A DNA stretch of 64,000 nt. Origin: Beta vulgaris subsp. vulgaris (lineage: Eukaryota > Streptophyta > Magnoliopsida > Caryophyllales > Amaranthaceae). Where the stretch lies: assembly GCF_026745355.1 (NCBI RefSeq), contig NC_079210.1, forward strand, positions 19,201,118-19,265,117, in the 5' to 3' direction. A program made the position numbers and the translations under genes. Below the pieces are notes generated by a model. The model saw only the letters and a list, made by a program, of their open reading frames with translations, was not told the DNA's origin and searched no databases. Position 1 is the stretch's first letter, and each line of letters starts with the position of its first letter. This document shows, piece by piece, positions 1 to 10,052 of the stretch.

Positions 1-330
1 ACGCGTCGTATAAAGTACTCAAAATGGTATTATTATATATAATATAATATTCATAATGTACTAAAAATGAAGTTATTACTAAGTACTAAAATAAAAAATA
101 AACATATGAAGTGAGTGTAGGTAGTAACATAATCCTAACAAAAAAGCTCAAAGCCGCGACATCATCCTCACATGCAAATGTCGGTTAGGTAGCGTGCTAG
201 CAAATCCCGAACCTCATTTATGATGAACACCTTATGAAAACATTCATAACGAAACACACATAAGAAGTCAATAATGAGACTAAGTGCGGGAGGTTAAAGA
301 AATTAAAGTTGAGCTAAGAAGTCACATATC
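1..330. other. AT-rich DNA without a recognisable gene
   Basis: I see no convincing reading frame, RNA gene or repeat unit here. It is the left flank of the 160-bp tandem array, which begins near 331. Confidence 0.6.
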
Positions 331-2450
331 GGCCCGAAATGACCTTCATTTACCCAAATTGGGTTTCAAAGCATGAGAATATGGTTTTTCTTGACTATAA
401 TGGTTATATATGTAGCTATTAGTACTATATATGTCTTAACATGTGGCTAAATGTGAGAATTTAAGGAAAATGAACATGAAAGTCTAAAATCAACCAGAAA
501 TGACCTTCATTTACCCAAATTGGGTTTCAAAGGATGAGAAATGGTTTTTCTTGACTCTAATGGTAATATATGTAGCTATTAGTACTATATATGTCTTAAC
601 ATGTGGCTAAATGTGAGAATTTAAGGAAAATGAACATGAAAGTCTAAAATCGGCCCGATATGACTTTCATTTACCCAAATTGGGGTTCAAAGCATGAGAA
701 ATGGTTTTTGTTGACACTAATGGCTATATATGTAGCTATTAGTACTATATATGTCTTAAAATGTGCCTAAATGTGAGAATTTAAGGAAAATGAACATGAA
801 AGTCTAGAATCGGCCCGAAATGACCTTCATTTACCCAAATGGAGTTTCAAAGCATGAGAAATGGTTTTTCTTGACTCTAATGGTTATATATGTAGCTATT
901 AGTACTATATATGTCTTAACATGTGGCTAAATGTGAGAATTTAAGAAAAATGAACATGAAAGTCTAAAATCGGCCCTAAATGACCTTCATTTACCCAAAT
1001 TGGGTTTCAAAGCATGAGAAAATGGTTTTTCTTGACTCTAATGGTTATATATGTAGCTATTAGTACTCTATATGTCTTAACATGTGGCTAAATGTGAGAA
1101 TTTAAGGAAAATGAACATGAAAGTCTAAAATCGGCCCGATATGACTTTCGTTTACCCAAATTGGGGTTCAAAGCATGAGAAATGGTTTTTCTTGACTCTA
1201 ATGGTTATATATGTAGCTAGTAGTACTATATATGTCTTAACATGTGGCTAAATGTGAGAATTTAAGGAAAATGAACATGAAAGTCTAAAATCGGCCCGAT
1301 ATGACTTTCATTTACCCAAATTGGGGTTCAAAGCATGAGAAATGGTTTTTGTTGACACTAATGGCTATATATGTAGCTATTAGTACTATATATGTCTTAA
1401 AATGTGCCTAAATGTGAGAATTTAAGGAAAATGAACATGAAAGTCTAGAATCGGCCCGAAATGACCTTCATTTACCCAAATGGAGTTTCAAAGCATGAGA
1501 AATGGTTTTTCTTGACTCTAATGGTTATATATGTAGCTATTAGTACTATATATGTCTTAACATGTGGCTAAATGTGAGAATTTAAGAAAAATGAACATGA
1601 AAGTCTAAAATCGGCCCTAAATGACCTTCATTTACCCAAATTGGGTTTCAAAGCATGAGAAAATGGTTTTTCTTGACTCTAATGGTTATATATGTAGCTA
1701 TTAGTACTATATATGTCTTAACATGTGGCTAAATGTGAGAATTTAAGGAAAATGAACATGAAAGTCTAAAATCGGCCCGATATGACTTTCGTTTACCCAA
1801 ATTGGGGTTCAAAGCATGAGAAATGGTTTTTCTTGACTCTAATGGTTATATATGTAGCTAGTAGTACTATATATGTCTTAACATGTGGCTAAATGTGAGA
1901 ATTTAAAGAAAATGAACATGAAAGTCTAGAATCGGCCCTAAATGACCTTCATTTCCCAAATTGGGTTTCAAAGCATGAGAAATGGTTTTTCTTGACTCTA
2001 ATGGTTATATATGTAGCTATTAGTACTATATATGTCTTAACATGTGGCTAAATGTGAGAATTTAAGGAAAATGAGCATGAAAGTCTAAAATCGGCCCTAT
2101 ATGATCTTCATTTACCCAAATTGTGTTTCAAAGCATGAGAAATGGTTTTTCTTGACTCTAATGGTTATATATGTAGCTATTAGTACTTGATATGTCTTAA
2201 CATGGGGCTACATGTGAGAATTTAAGGAAAATGAACATGAAAGTCTAAAATCGGCGCTATATTACCTTCATTTACCTATTCATAGCATGAGAAATGGTTT
2301 TTCTTGACTCTAATGGTTATATATGTAGCTATTAGTATTATATATGTCTTCACATGTGAGAATTTAAGGAAAATGAATATGAAAGTCTAAAATCGGCCCT
2401 GAATGACCTTCATTTACCCAAATTGGGTTTCAAAGCATGAGAAATGATGA
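331..2450. repeat. Tandem repeat array, ~160-bp unit, about 13 copies
   Basis: The unit begins with CGGCCCGAAATGACCTTCAT, runs through a TGTAGCTATTAGTACTATAT segment and ends with ATGAACATGAAAGTCTAAAAT. Starts recur near 330, 493, 651, 811, 971, 1132, 1292, 1452, 1612, 1772, 1933, 2093, 2252 and 2392, a period of about 160 bp. The last two copies are shortened: the 2252 copy lacks part of its first third, and the 2392 copy stops where the NRPE1 remnant begins. No coding capacity is visible. It is a different sequence from the ~320-bp satellite further right. Confidence 0.93.
651..1932. repeat. Higher-order repeat: two 641-bp blocks of four 160-bp units
   Basis: Units starting at 651, 811, 971 and 1132 carry private variants, and the same four appear in the same order at 1292, 1452, 1612 and 1772. 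First unit: TTGTTGACACTAATGGC and AAAATGTGCC. Second: CAAATGGAGTTTC. Third: CGGCCCTAAATG. Fourth: GACTTTCGTTTACCC and GCTAGTAGTAC. The blocks 651-1291 and 1292-1932 differ at only a few positions, so a four-unit block was duplicated recently by unequal exchange. Confidence 0.88.
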
Positions 2451-2462
2451 AAGAAATTTAAT

Positions 2463-3849
2463 GAAGTCGATCAACAGGGAATGATCGTCGGTGGAAGTTC
2501 TAGTGAGTTTAAGGTTTGTGGAGAGGATGGTACGCAAACCTGGGACACAAAAAAACACGATAACAAGAAAAAGTCCTCTTGGGGCCAGTCAAACAATGGC
2601 AGCAAGAATGCTGATGGCTGGAGCACGTGTAAGGCTTCTGGAGATGGTGTTTCCAGTACATGGGCACAGTTAAAAAGTAGTAGTGAAGGTGCTGAAGTTT
2701 GGAGCAAGGCATGTGGAGAGGGTGGTTCTGGAAGCTGGGATTCACAAAAGGAGGAGAACAAGACTAAGTCTTGTTGGGGAAAACAAAAAAATAACAAAGA
2801 CAGTGCTGGTCACTGGAACGTGGACAAGGCCTCTGAAGAAGGTGACGTCAGTGGTTAGATTTCCAAAAAACCAGAGGGAAAATCTCAACCTTCTTGGGGC
2901 CAATCAAACAATGGCAGCAAGGATTCTAGTGGCTGGAGCACAGGTAAGGCCTCTGAAGATGACGTCAGTGGTTAGGTTTCCAAAAAACCAAAGGGAAAAT
3001 CTTAAGCTTCTTGGGGCCAATCAAACAATGGCAGCAATGATGCTGGTGGCTGGAGCACAGGTAAGGCCTTTGGAGATGGTGTTTCCAGTACTGGGGGTGA
3101 CAAGTGTTAGTCTTTCTGGGGACAATTAGACAATAGTAGTGAAGGTGCTGGAGGTTGGAGCAAGGGATGTGGAGAGGGTGGTTCCGGAAGCTGGGATTTA
3201 CAAAAGAAGGAGAACAAGAGTGAGTCAAATGAGAACTCTCAGGGTGACTGGAATATGGACAAGGCCTCTGAAGGTGACATCGGCAGTTGGGATTCCAAAA
3301 GATCAGAGCGAAAAAATCTCAAGCTTCCTGGGGACAACCATTTGACTCAACCTTGAAGAAATCTGCACAAACAACTGATGATCATGGGGGTCCTGACAAG
3401 TCAAATCAGCCAGGTGATTCAACTATCTGCGGTTCTGAAAATACTACACCTAGCAAGGAGAGTGAAAAACAAGATTCATGGGGGAAATCTAATGTTTCTT
3501 GGAAGAAAGACTCAAATGAGAACTCTCAGGGTTCTTATTGGGACTCTCCAAAGGCTAATGCTGGAAATGAGAGTGAGTCACAGTAACCATAGGGACAGCT
3601 AGGCGGGTCAGACTGGAAGAAAAAACGCCCTGAAGGAGGTCGTGGCTGGGGCTCTTCGAACTGTAGTGAGTGGAAAAGTAGGATGACTCGGGCCCCGAAG
3701 CAACATGGAGGACCAAATGATGATTCTACTAGCGTGGCATTTACTGCTACCAGAAAACGAATGGATCTTTTCTCATCTGAAGAGTAATGTGTTCTATCTG
3801 AGGTTGAATCAATCATGCAGTCTATTCGAAGAATTATGCATCAATCAGG
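2463..3849 (+). pseudogene. NRPE1: Broken NRPE1 (RNA polymerase V largest subunit) C-terminal exon fragment
   Basis: In plants the NRPE1 C-terminus carries Gly-Trp/Trp-Gly (AGO-hook) repeats that bind ARGONAUTE4 in RNA-directed DNA methylation. Here the translation is a long run of such repeats (SSWGQSNNGS, GWSTGKAS, GSWDSQK, SWGKSN, GRGWGSSN), followed by RKRMDLFSSEE and IMQSIRRIMHQSG, which I recognise as NRPE1 sequence after the repeats. The polymerase core is absent. The frame is broken by TAG codons where repeats have Trp (2856, 2973 and 3107 regions), a TAA for Gln near 3003, a one-base shift at an A-run (3311-3316), two stops near 3584-3592 and one near 3787. The end CATCAATCAGG is followed at 3850 by GTAAAT, a splice donor, so this is a genomic copy rather than a retrocopy. 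The identification rests on remembered family sequence. Confidence 0.78.
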
Positions 3850-4061
3850 GTAAATTTACAACCAGTTTTTACTTTTTTAATTTGTTGATGCATATTTTAG
3901 ATTAAAATTGTGGATATGATTGATAAATAAAAGAACAAAGTCAATCATTCTATGGCTTGTTTGGTGAAAGAAGACAAAGAAGCCCCCCCCCCCCCCACTG
4001 CACACACCCCCTGCCCCCCTGCACTATGTTTTCCCAATGCTAAAGTTAAGCAATACATCAC
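3850..4061 (+). other. Intron remnant of the NRPE1 fragment and poly-C tract
   Basis: It starts at the GTAAAT donor and continues as T-rich intron-like DNA. A run of about fourteen C residues at 3983-3996 is followed by further C-rich sequence. Near 4030-4060 is a partial first copy of the inverted retroelement piece described next. No gene is seen. Confidence 0.5.
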
Positions 4062-4168
4062 ACCAAATCTCCTCTTCATATGTTTTCCCAATGCTAAAGT
4101 TAAGCAATACACGATTAGATACATGTATTCCTTTACCTTGATTTAACCATTCAATGACATAAGGGTTA
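4062..4168 (-). repeat. Inverted duplicate of a Ty3/gypsy protease segment
   Basis: This stretch is the reverse complement of 6573-6676 inside the downstream Ty3/gypsy element, with a few mismatches (shared GCTAAAGTTAAGCAATACAC and TTGATTTAACCATT). It abuts the 5' LTR. A shorter partial copy of the same piece lies at about 4029-4060, so the fragment was partly duplicated in tandem. Confidence 0.85.
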
Positions 4169-4175
4169 GGGTGTG

Positions 4176-5192
4176 TGATGGCGACACAACTCCATTATTG
4201 CTCATTAACAAAGCTCATGAACTCATTGCCTTAGTAAGTGAAGCTATGTTCGAGTACAAGTCCATGTCCATGAATTATTCGAAGGAGTTAGATACTATTG
4301 TTAGTATAGTTTCTAATTAGTGTCGAATGTATTTCCCTTTGATTCGTTTACTTTGATTAAATCTTGTGTTAATTTGTTTTGAGTTGTATTTTCAATTCCC
4401 TAAACTTGTACTACTAAGTATCATTGAGTTGTGATGAGCTTAAGTTACGTACAAAGAGTTAGCGTCCTTAGGACTGTGCCATTGAAAGTGCCAGCGAACG
4501 CATAAGAGTTCTAATGTTTCTAAGAGTTAGTTGAAGCAAGTCATGTGCGAGTCATGCTGGAATATGGCCGTTGCAAATGCTGAAGTTGTTGGAGGAAATG
4601 GTGCGTGGAAACAGGAAGTTAAGTGGTGGATGTTCAAACCCATGATCAGCCACGCAAAGAAGAGGGAGTTGGTTCCACAATTTAAGGAAAGTATGCTGAA
4701 TATGTGCGCCTCCCTCAAAGCCACTTCCTTGTCAAAAGATGTTATCAAGCCATGTTCGTCCATGATCAACAATTAATGGATTAGTGCATTTTATTTCTTT
4801 TATTTTTTATTTTAAGAAAATCAGAAAATTAGGACATGAATTCTTGTATAAATATTTACGGAATTATCAATGAAAGACAATCAAGTTTTTATGCCTAATC
4901 AACCGAGTTTATCTCATTTATCGAATTATTCTTGTTTCTTGGATTCGGAAAATTAGAGTGATTTATCCTTTGCTTAATTAGTCCTAGCTAGACTAATTTG
5001 TGATCTTAGGGAACTTTAATTAACTAAGGTGGTGTGATTGTATCCTTGGAAGATTAAAGATAGCTAACTTATCCGCAAACAAACTGTCAAGGCACAGTGC
5101 CATTCTCTGTATATGACAGTGTTATTCTTTGTTCGATTGTTATCCGCATTTTGAAACTTGTATACTTCGAGTGTTACTCCAAGTCTACAACA
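4176..5192 (+). repeat. 5' LTR of Ty3/gypsy element 1
   Basis: The LTR starts TGATGGCGACAC and ends CTACAACA, about 1017 bp. Its first ~480 bp recur at 9569-10052, which fixes the left edge exactly. The end is placed by the PBS three bases downstream. The first ~140 bp encode the tail of pol when they occur as 3' LTR, explaining the pol-like reading frame here. Confidence 0.9.
4847..4854 (+). promoter_or_regulatory. Probable TATA box of the 5' LTR
   Basis: TATAAATA lies about 340 bp before the LTR end, a usual place for the promoter of an LTR retrotransposon. This is based on motif and position only. Confidence 0.5.
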
Positions 5193-5195
5193 TCT

Positions 5196-5210
5196 TGGTA
5201 TCAGAGCTGG
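5196..5210 (+). other. Primer binding site, initiator-Met tRNA type
   Basis: TGGTATCAGAGCTGG begins three bases after the 5' LTR end. Its first 12 bases complement the 3' end of plant initiator methionine tRNA, the primer used by most plant LTR retrotransposons. Confidence 0.92.
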
Positions 5211-5314
5211 ACGTTGAAGAAGATACCTTTAACAAATCCTAAAACCCCCTAAACACACACCCCCAAACACAATCCACAACCCACCCCAAAACCACAAGCC
5301 AAAACCGCTTAAAT

Positions 5315-6433
5315 ATGGAGTTTGGTGAACCTTATGATCCACCAAGCAATTAGAGAGAAACTATGAAGTTGCTGGAGGATGAAAGGAAGGAGAATGAGGC
5401 TAGAATGCAACTATTACAAGAGCAAGTGAGGCAATTGTCATTAAGGTTGCAAACACAAAGAGGAGATAGAGATGGAGACGATCACTATGAGTGAGAAAGT
5501 GATGAGACTTTCGTACCCTATCGAAGGCCTCCCCAACAACTCCAACGCCATAACAATGATATTAAGGTTGATATCCCTGACTATGATGGTAAGTTTGATG
5601 CTGATGAATTCATAGAATGGATGAGAACAGTGGAGAGAGTATTTGATTACAAGAAAATACCCGAAGACAAACGAGTAAAGTAAGTTGCTCTTAAGTTGAG
5701 GAAGTATGCCTCTACTTGGTGGGCTAGTGAATGTGCTAAAAGGGAGAGAGCTGAAAAAGAAAAGGTGCATACTTGGGAGAAGATGAAGAAGTTACTTAAG
5801 CAGAAGTTCTTGCCAACTTACTATGTGCAAGGGAACTTTGCTAAGCTTCATAATATTCAACAAGGCTCGAGGAATGTTGAAGAGTATGCAAGGGAGTTTG
5901 AATCTTTCTTGATGAAGTGTGAATTACAAGAGGATGAACCTCAAACTCTTGTTAGGTTCTTGGGAGGATTGGATTCTAAGATTGCTAATGTAGTGGAACT
6001 CCACCATTACTCAACTCTCGAAGAACTTGTCATCTTGGCGCACAAGGTGGATAAGCAACAAAAGACCAAAGGTAAATCGGATTCGTCTCGACCCTTTGCT
6101 AAAACCACACCATATAATAAGCCAAACACATTCACCCCTAAGCCTAACCCCACCAACATTTTTAAACCACCCTTCAAAAAGACCGAGAATAACCCCATAC
6201 AAACCAAGGCTCCTAGGAGAAGTTTTAGGTGCCAAGGATTAGGCCATTTTGCATCTGAGTGCCCTAATACGAAAGTGGTGACCTTAATGGAGTATGAAGC
6301 TTTAGAAGAAGAACATGAGATGGAAGAATATGACGAAGAAGGAGAGGAGGAGGAAAAAGTACTCGGCCCTGATGAAGGGGAGTGCTTGGTTGTTCGAAGA
6401 ACTCTTAGTGGTATGGATGTCCAAGAGCAGTAA
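5315..6433 (+). pseudogene. gag, with stop codons (Ty3/gypsy element 1)
   Basis: Structural capsid/nucleocapsid region. The frame opens at ATG 5315 and stays in one phase to 6433, broken by TAG, TGA and TAA codons near 5351, 5492 and 5681. The retrotransposon-gag domain covers about 5570-6060 (IPDYDGKFDADEFIEWM, then YASTWWAS and LKQKFLPTYY). A basic, Pro/Asn-rich linker leads to one zinc knuckle near 6222-6260 reading SFRCQGLGHFASEC. The first Cys of the C-x2-C-x4-H-x4-C knuckle is Ser, so zinc binding is probably lost. An acidic Glu-rich stretch follows. The TAA at 6431 separates gag from protease in the same frame, suggesting a former single gag-pol frame. Confidence 0.9.
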
Positions 6434-7110
6434 CTACAAAGAGAATCCATCTTTCACACTCGCTGCACTATTGGAGGAAAGGTGTGTACTTTAATAATTG
6501 ATCGTGGAAGTTGTACTAATGTTGCCACTCAAACCCTCATAACCAAGCTTAATCTAAACACAACCCCACATCACCCTTATGTCATTCAATGGTTAAATCA
6601 AGACAAAGGAATACATGTATCTAATCGTGTATTGCTTAACTTTAGCATTGGGTAAACATATGAAGAGGAGATTTGTTGTGACATAATTCCCATGGATGCG
6701 TGCCACGTGTTGCCTGGGAGACCTTGGATGTTTGATAGGATAGTAATCCATGATGGAGACAAAAACACGTACACCTTCATGAAGAATCACAAAAAGATTA
6801 TCCTTGCCCCCCTTGTACCTAAGTCCAAAGAAAACCAAAACCTTCAATCCAAAAGAAAGATAGCCTTAACCACATTGATGAAAGCCGAATACCATGAAAG
6901 TACACCTATCAAGGAACTAATTCTTTGTGGCCTTGATGATTCCCCACCTCCACAAAACAAGCAACATCCTTTACTCACCCCTTTAGTTGAGAAGTATGTT
7001 CACGTATTTCCACAAGAAATACCACCTGGCTTACCCCCTAAGCGTGATATACAACACAAAATAGACCTCATACCTGAAGCTAGCCTACCTAACAAACTTG
7101 CCTATTGAGG
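6434..7110 (+). pseudogene. Retropepsin-like protease and linker (element 1)
   Basis: The aspartic protease would process the polyprotein. The active-site region near 6495-6525 reads LIIDRGSCTNVA. Plant Ty3/gypsy proteases normally have D-S/G-G-S here, so Arg replaces the residue after the catalytic Asp. An in-frame TAA near 6652 breaks the domain. The C-terminal half (CCDIIPMDACHVLPGRPW) is well preserved and open from 6692 to 7105, running through the linker to reverse transcriptase. Confidence 0.88.
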
Positions 7111-7870
7111 TAACCTAAGAGAAACCGAAGAGATAAGGAGGCAAGTTTAGGAGTTGAAGTCTAAAGGATTAATTAGAGAGTCTCTAAGTCCACGTGCATT
7201 ACCTACACTCTTGGTGCCAAAGAAGAATGGTGAGTGGCGTATGTGTGTTGATAGTAGAGCCATCAACAAGATCACCATAAAATATTAATTTCCCATCCCT
7301 AGATTGAATGATCTCCTTGATGATCTTCATGGTTTTAAAGTATTCTTTAAGATTGATCTTAGGAGTGGCTATCACCAAATTAGAATCCATGAAGGGGATG
7401 AGTGGAAAACTGCCGACCAAGGAGGGATTGTACGAATGGCTTGTCATGCCATTTGGGTTGTCGAATGCACCTAGCACATTCATGAGGCTTATGAACCAAA
7501 CACTTCGACCCTTCCTTGGAAGATTTGTTGTGGTATGTTTTGATGACATTCTTATTTATAGCAAGAATGAGGAGGAACATGCTTCACATTTGGAGCAAGT
7601 GTCGAAGTATTGGAGAAAAAAATGCTCTATGAGAACCTAGGAAAATGTCACTTCTTCTCTAATCAAGTGATTTTTCTCGGATTCATAGTCTCTAATGAAG
7701 GAATCAAGGTTAATGATAAGAAAGTGCAAGCAATAAGAGATTGGCCTACCCCTACAGCCATCCAACAGATCCGAAGTTTCCATGGCCTAGCTTCATTCTA
7801 CAGGCGATTTGTGAGAGATTTTAGCACTCTCATGGCACCCCTAACTGAACTCACTAAGCTTAAACACTGA
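7111..7870 (+). pseudogene. Reverse transcriptase (element 1)
   Basis: RNA-dependent DNA polymerase domain. Visible landmarks are [19 protein letters not shown] (near 7210), [15 protein letters not shown] (near 7340), [19 protein letters not shown] (near 7428) and the catalytic box [11 protein letters not shown] (near 7532), which keeps both Asp. Stops fall near 7106, 7148 and 7286. A frameshift near 7410 changes phase just before the LYEW motif, and another lies near 7605-7625. The thumb part ([24 protein letters not shown]) is open from 7610 to 7867. Confidence 0.92.
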
Positions 7871-8310
7871 ACCCTCAAGCCCAATTATCCTTCGAAGAAG
7901 TGAAGAGGAGACTAATCACAACCCCCATCCTAGCCCTGCCTAGCTTTGAAGAAGTATTTGAAGTGGAGTGTGATGCATCTAGTGTGGGAATATGAGCTGT
8001 CCTTTCTGAAAATGGTCGTCCCTTGGCCTATTTTAGTGAGAAGCTCAATGAAGCTAAGTGTAAGTACTCGACATATGACAAAGAGTTTTATGCTTTGGTT
8101 CGTTCATTGGATCATTGACGCCATTATCTCATTGCCAATGAGTTTATCCTCCATTCTGAACATGAGGCTTTGAAGTATTTGCAAAGCCAACAAAAGTTGT
8201 AATCAAGGCATGCTAAGTGGGTTGAATTCCTACAAGCTTTTCACTTTGTTATCAAGCACAAATCTGGCAAAATGAATAAAGGGGCAGATGCTTTATTAAG
8301 GAAATATGTA
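7871..8310 (+). pseudogene. RNase H domain (element 1)
   Basis: Ribonuclease H domain that would remove the RNA template. [16 protein letters not shown] (near 7945) includes the first catalytic Asp, YSTYDKEFYALV (near 8068) the Glu, and the FILHSEHEALK stretch (near 8146) has Glu where RNase H normally has the catalytic Asp (HSDHEAL). KGADALLRK near 8280 corresponds to the NVVADALSRR motif of relatives. Several stops and a phase change at 7868 interrupt it. Confidence 0.88.
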
Positions 8311-9713
8311 TTGCTAAACTCATTGAGGAGTCAAGTCATTGGACTTGAAATATTGAAGGAGAACTATAAGGATGATCCGGATTTTGGAGACATGTTCGTA
8401 CAATGCCATGCTCATGCTCAAGGGGAATATCATCTCTTCGATGGTTTCCTTTTCAAAAACAACCAACTATGTTTTCGTAGGCATAGTGTACGAGAGTCCC
8501 TAATCAAATAGTTTCATGAAGGAGGATTAGCTGGTCCTTTTGGGATAGAGAAAACTACAAGTATGGTAAGTGACTACTTTTATTGGCCGAGATTGAAGAG
8601 AGATGTGGAGTATTTGATCAAGCGTTGCAATGTGTGCCAAAGGGCTAAAGGCCATTCTTTACCTCAAGGCCTTCACCTGCCTTTGCCTACGCCACAAGCC
8701 CCATGGGAGGATGTGAGCCTTGACTTTTTCACTGGATTACTACGCTCACAACACCATAAGGATGCCATAATGGTTGTTGTTGATCGATTCTCAAAAATGG
8801 CTCACTTCATTTCAAGCAACACCGCTCATGATGCCGTCCAAACTACATTATTGTACTTCAAAGAGGTAGTCAAGTTACATGGTGTTCCAAGGTCCATGGT
8901 AAGTGATCGAGATTCTAAGTTCTTGAGTCATTTTTGGCTCACTTTGTGGAAGAAAATGGGCACAAAGCTGAAGTTTAGCACCTCTAGTCATCCACAAACC
9001 GACGGCCAAACTGAAGTTTTGAATAGAACTTTAGGCACCTTGCTAGAACTCTAGCCAACAAGGGTCCAAGACAATGGGAAGAGATGCTTCGCCATGCTGA
9101 GTTCGCCTACAATTATGTCCCTCATAAGGTAACTGGCCTAAGTCCTTTCGAGATTGTCTATGGTCTCAACACGTGCACCCCTCTTGATCTTGAGGCAAGT
9201 TTAGTATGGAAGCTGATGAAACAGCACGATAGATCAAGAAAATACATGAACTTGTTCGAGCTAGGATCATGAAAGTTAATGAAAAACTCAAGATATATAC
9301 ACCTAGACAAAAAGAAAAGAGATGTTCAATTTGCACTGGGTGATCTAGTATGGATCCATTTGAGGAAGGAACGTTTTTCCAAGTTGAGTCCAAGGTCAGA
9401 TGGACCATTCAAGGTACTTGAACAAATCAATCCTAATACATATAAGATCGAACTTCCAGGAGATTATGGAGTTTCAGCCACGTTCAATGTTGCGGATCTT
9501 AGTCCTTCTCATGAGGATTTTGGTGCTATTCCAAGTTTGAGGGAAAACTCTTCTCAACAAGGGGAGTATGATGGCGACACAACTCCATTATTGCTCATTG
9601 ACAAAGCTCATGAACTCAATGCCTTGGTAAGTGAAGCTATGTTCGAGTACAAGTCCATGTCCATGAAATATTCGAAGGAGTTAGATACTATTGTTAGTAT
9701 AGTTTCTAATTAG
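8311..9713 (+). pseudogene. Integrase, with C-terminus extending into the 3' LTR (element 1)
   Basis: Integrase inserts the DNA copy. The H2C2 zinc domain spans about 8515-8645 (HEGGLAGPFG to CNVCQRAKG). The catalytic core follows, with first Asp in [12 protein letters not shown] (near 8776), second in SDRDSKF (near 8903) and Glu in [10 protein letters not shown] (near 8990), so the DDE triad is present. A stop near 8509, a shift near 9054 and another near 9272 break it. The C-terminal part (9279-9713) has GDLVWIHLRKERF and ATFNVADLSP and crosses the polypurine tract and LTR edge, stopping about 145 bp inside the 3' LTR. No chromodomain is recognised. Confidence 0.92.
9556..9566 (+). promoter_or_regulatory. 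Polypurine tract (element 1)
   Basis: CAACAAGGGGAG ends two bases before the 3' LTR start (TGATGGCG at 9569). This purine run would prime plus-strand DNA synthesis. It lies inside the pol frame, where it encodes Gln-Gly-Glu. Confidence 0.8.
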
Positions 9714-10052
9714 TGTCGAATGTATTCCCCTTTGATTTATTTACTTTGATTAAATCTTGTGTTAGTTTGTTTTAAGTTGTATTTTCAATTCCCTAAACTT
9801 GTACTACTAAGTATCATTGAGTTGTGATGAACTTAAGTTACGTACAAAGAGTTAGCGTTCTTAGGAGTGTGCCATTCACTGTGCCACTGAAAGTGCCAGT
9901 GAATGCATAAGAGTTCTAATGTTTCTAAGAGTTAGTTGAGGGAAATCATGTACGAGTCATGCTGGAATATGGCCGTTGCAAATGCTGAAGTTGTTGGAGG
10001 AAATGGTGCGTGAAATAGGGAGTGAAGTGGTGGATATTCAAACCCATGATCA
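9569..10052 (+). repeat. Truncated 3' LTR of element 1
   Basis: It matches the first ~480 bp of the 5' LTR (4176-4648) with scattered substitutions and a small insertion. Identity ends at CCCATGATCA, where satellite-derived sequence begins, so about half of the LTR is missing. Confidence 0.92.

Larger units (their letters stand above)
4176..10052 (+). mobile_element. Degenerate Ty3/gypsy LTR retrotransposon (element 1)
   Basis: The order is 5' LTR, initiator-Met PBS, gag, protease, reverse transcriptase, RNase H, integrase, polypurine tract, truncated 3' LTR. Gag and pol appear to have been one continuous frame, now broken by stop codons and several frameshifts. The 3' end of pol reads through the polypurine tract into the 3' LTR, and the integrase C-terminus has the GDLVWIHLRKERF...YGVSATFNVADLSP type of sequence I associate with the CRM lineage. 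The 3' LTR stops abruptly at satellite DNA, so no target duplication can be checked on the right. It cannot move on its own. Confidence 0.93.

Noticed and set aside
331..2450. 160-bp array considered as part of the ~320-bp satellite
   Set aside because: Unit length is about half, but I see no shared sequence between the two repeats.
2471..3228. - strand frames opposite the NRPE1 fragment
   Set aside because: They are shadows of the GW repeats; the + strand gives the recognisable protein and the splice donor.
4527..4776. 81-codon frames open on both strands
   Set aside because: Both lie in the 5' LTR of element 1, mirror each other and are disrupted in the 3' LTR copy.
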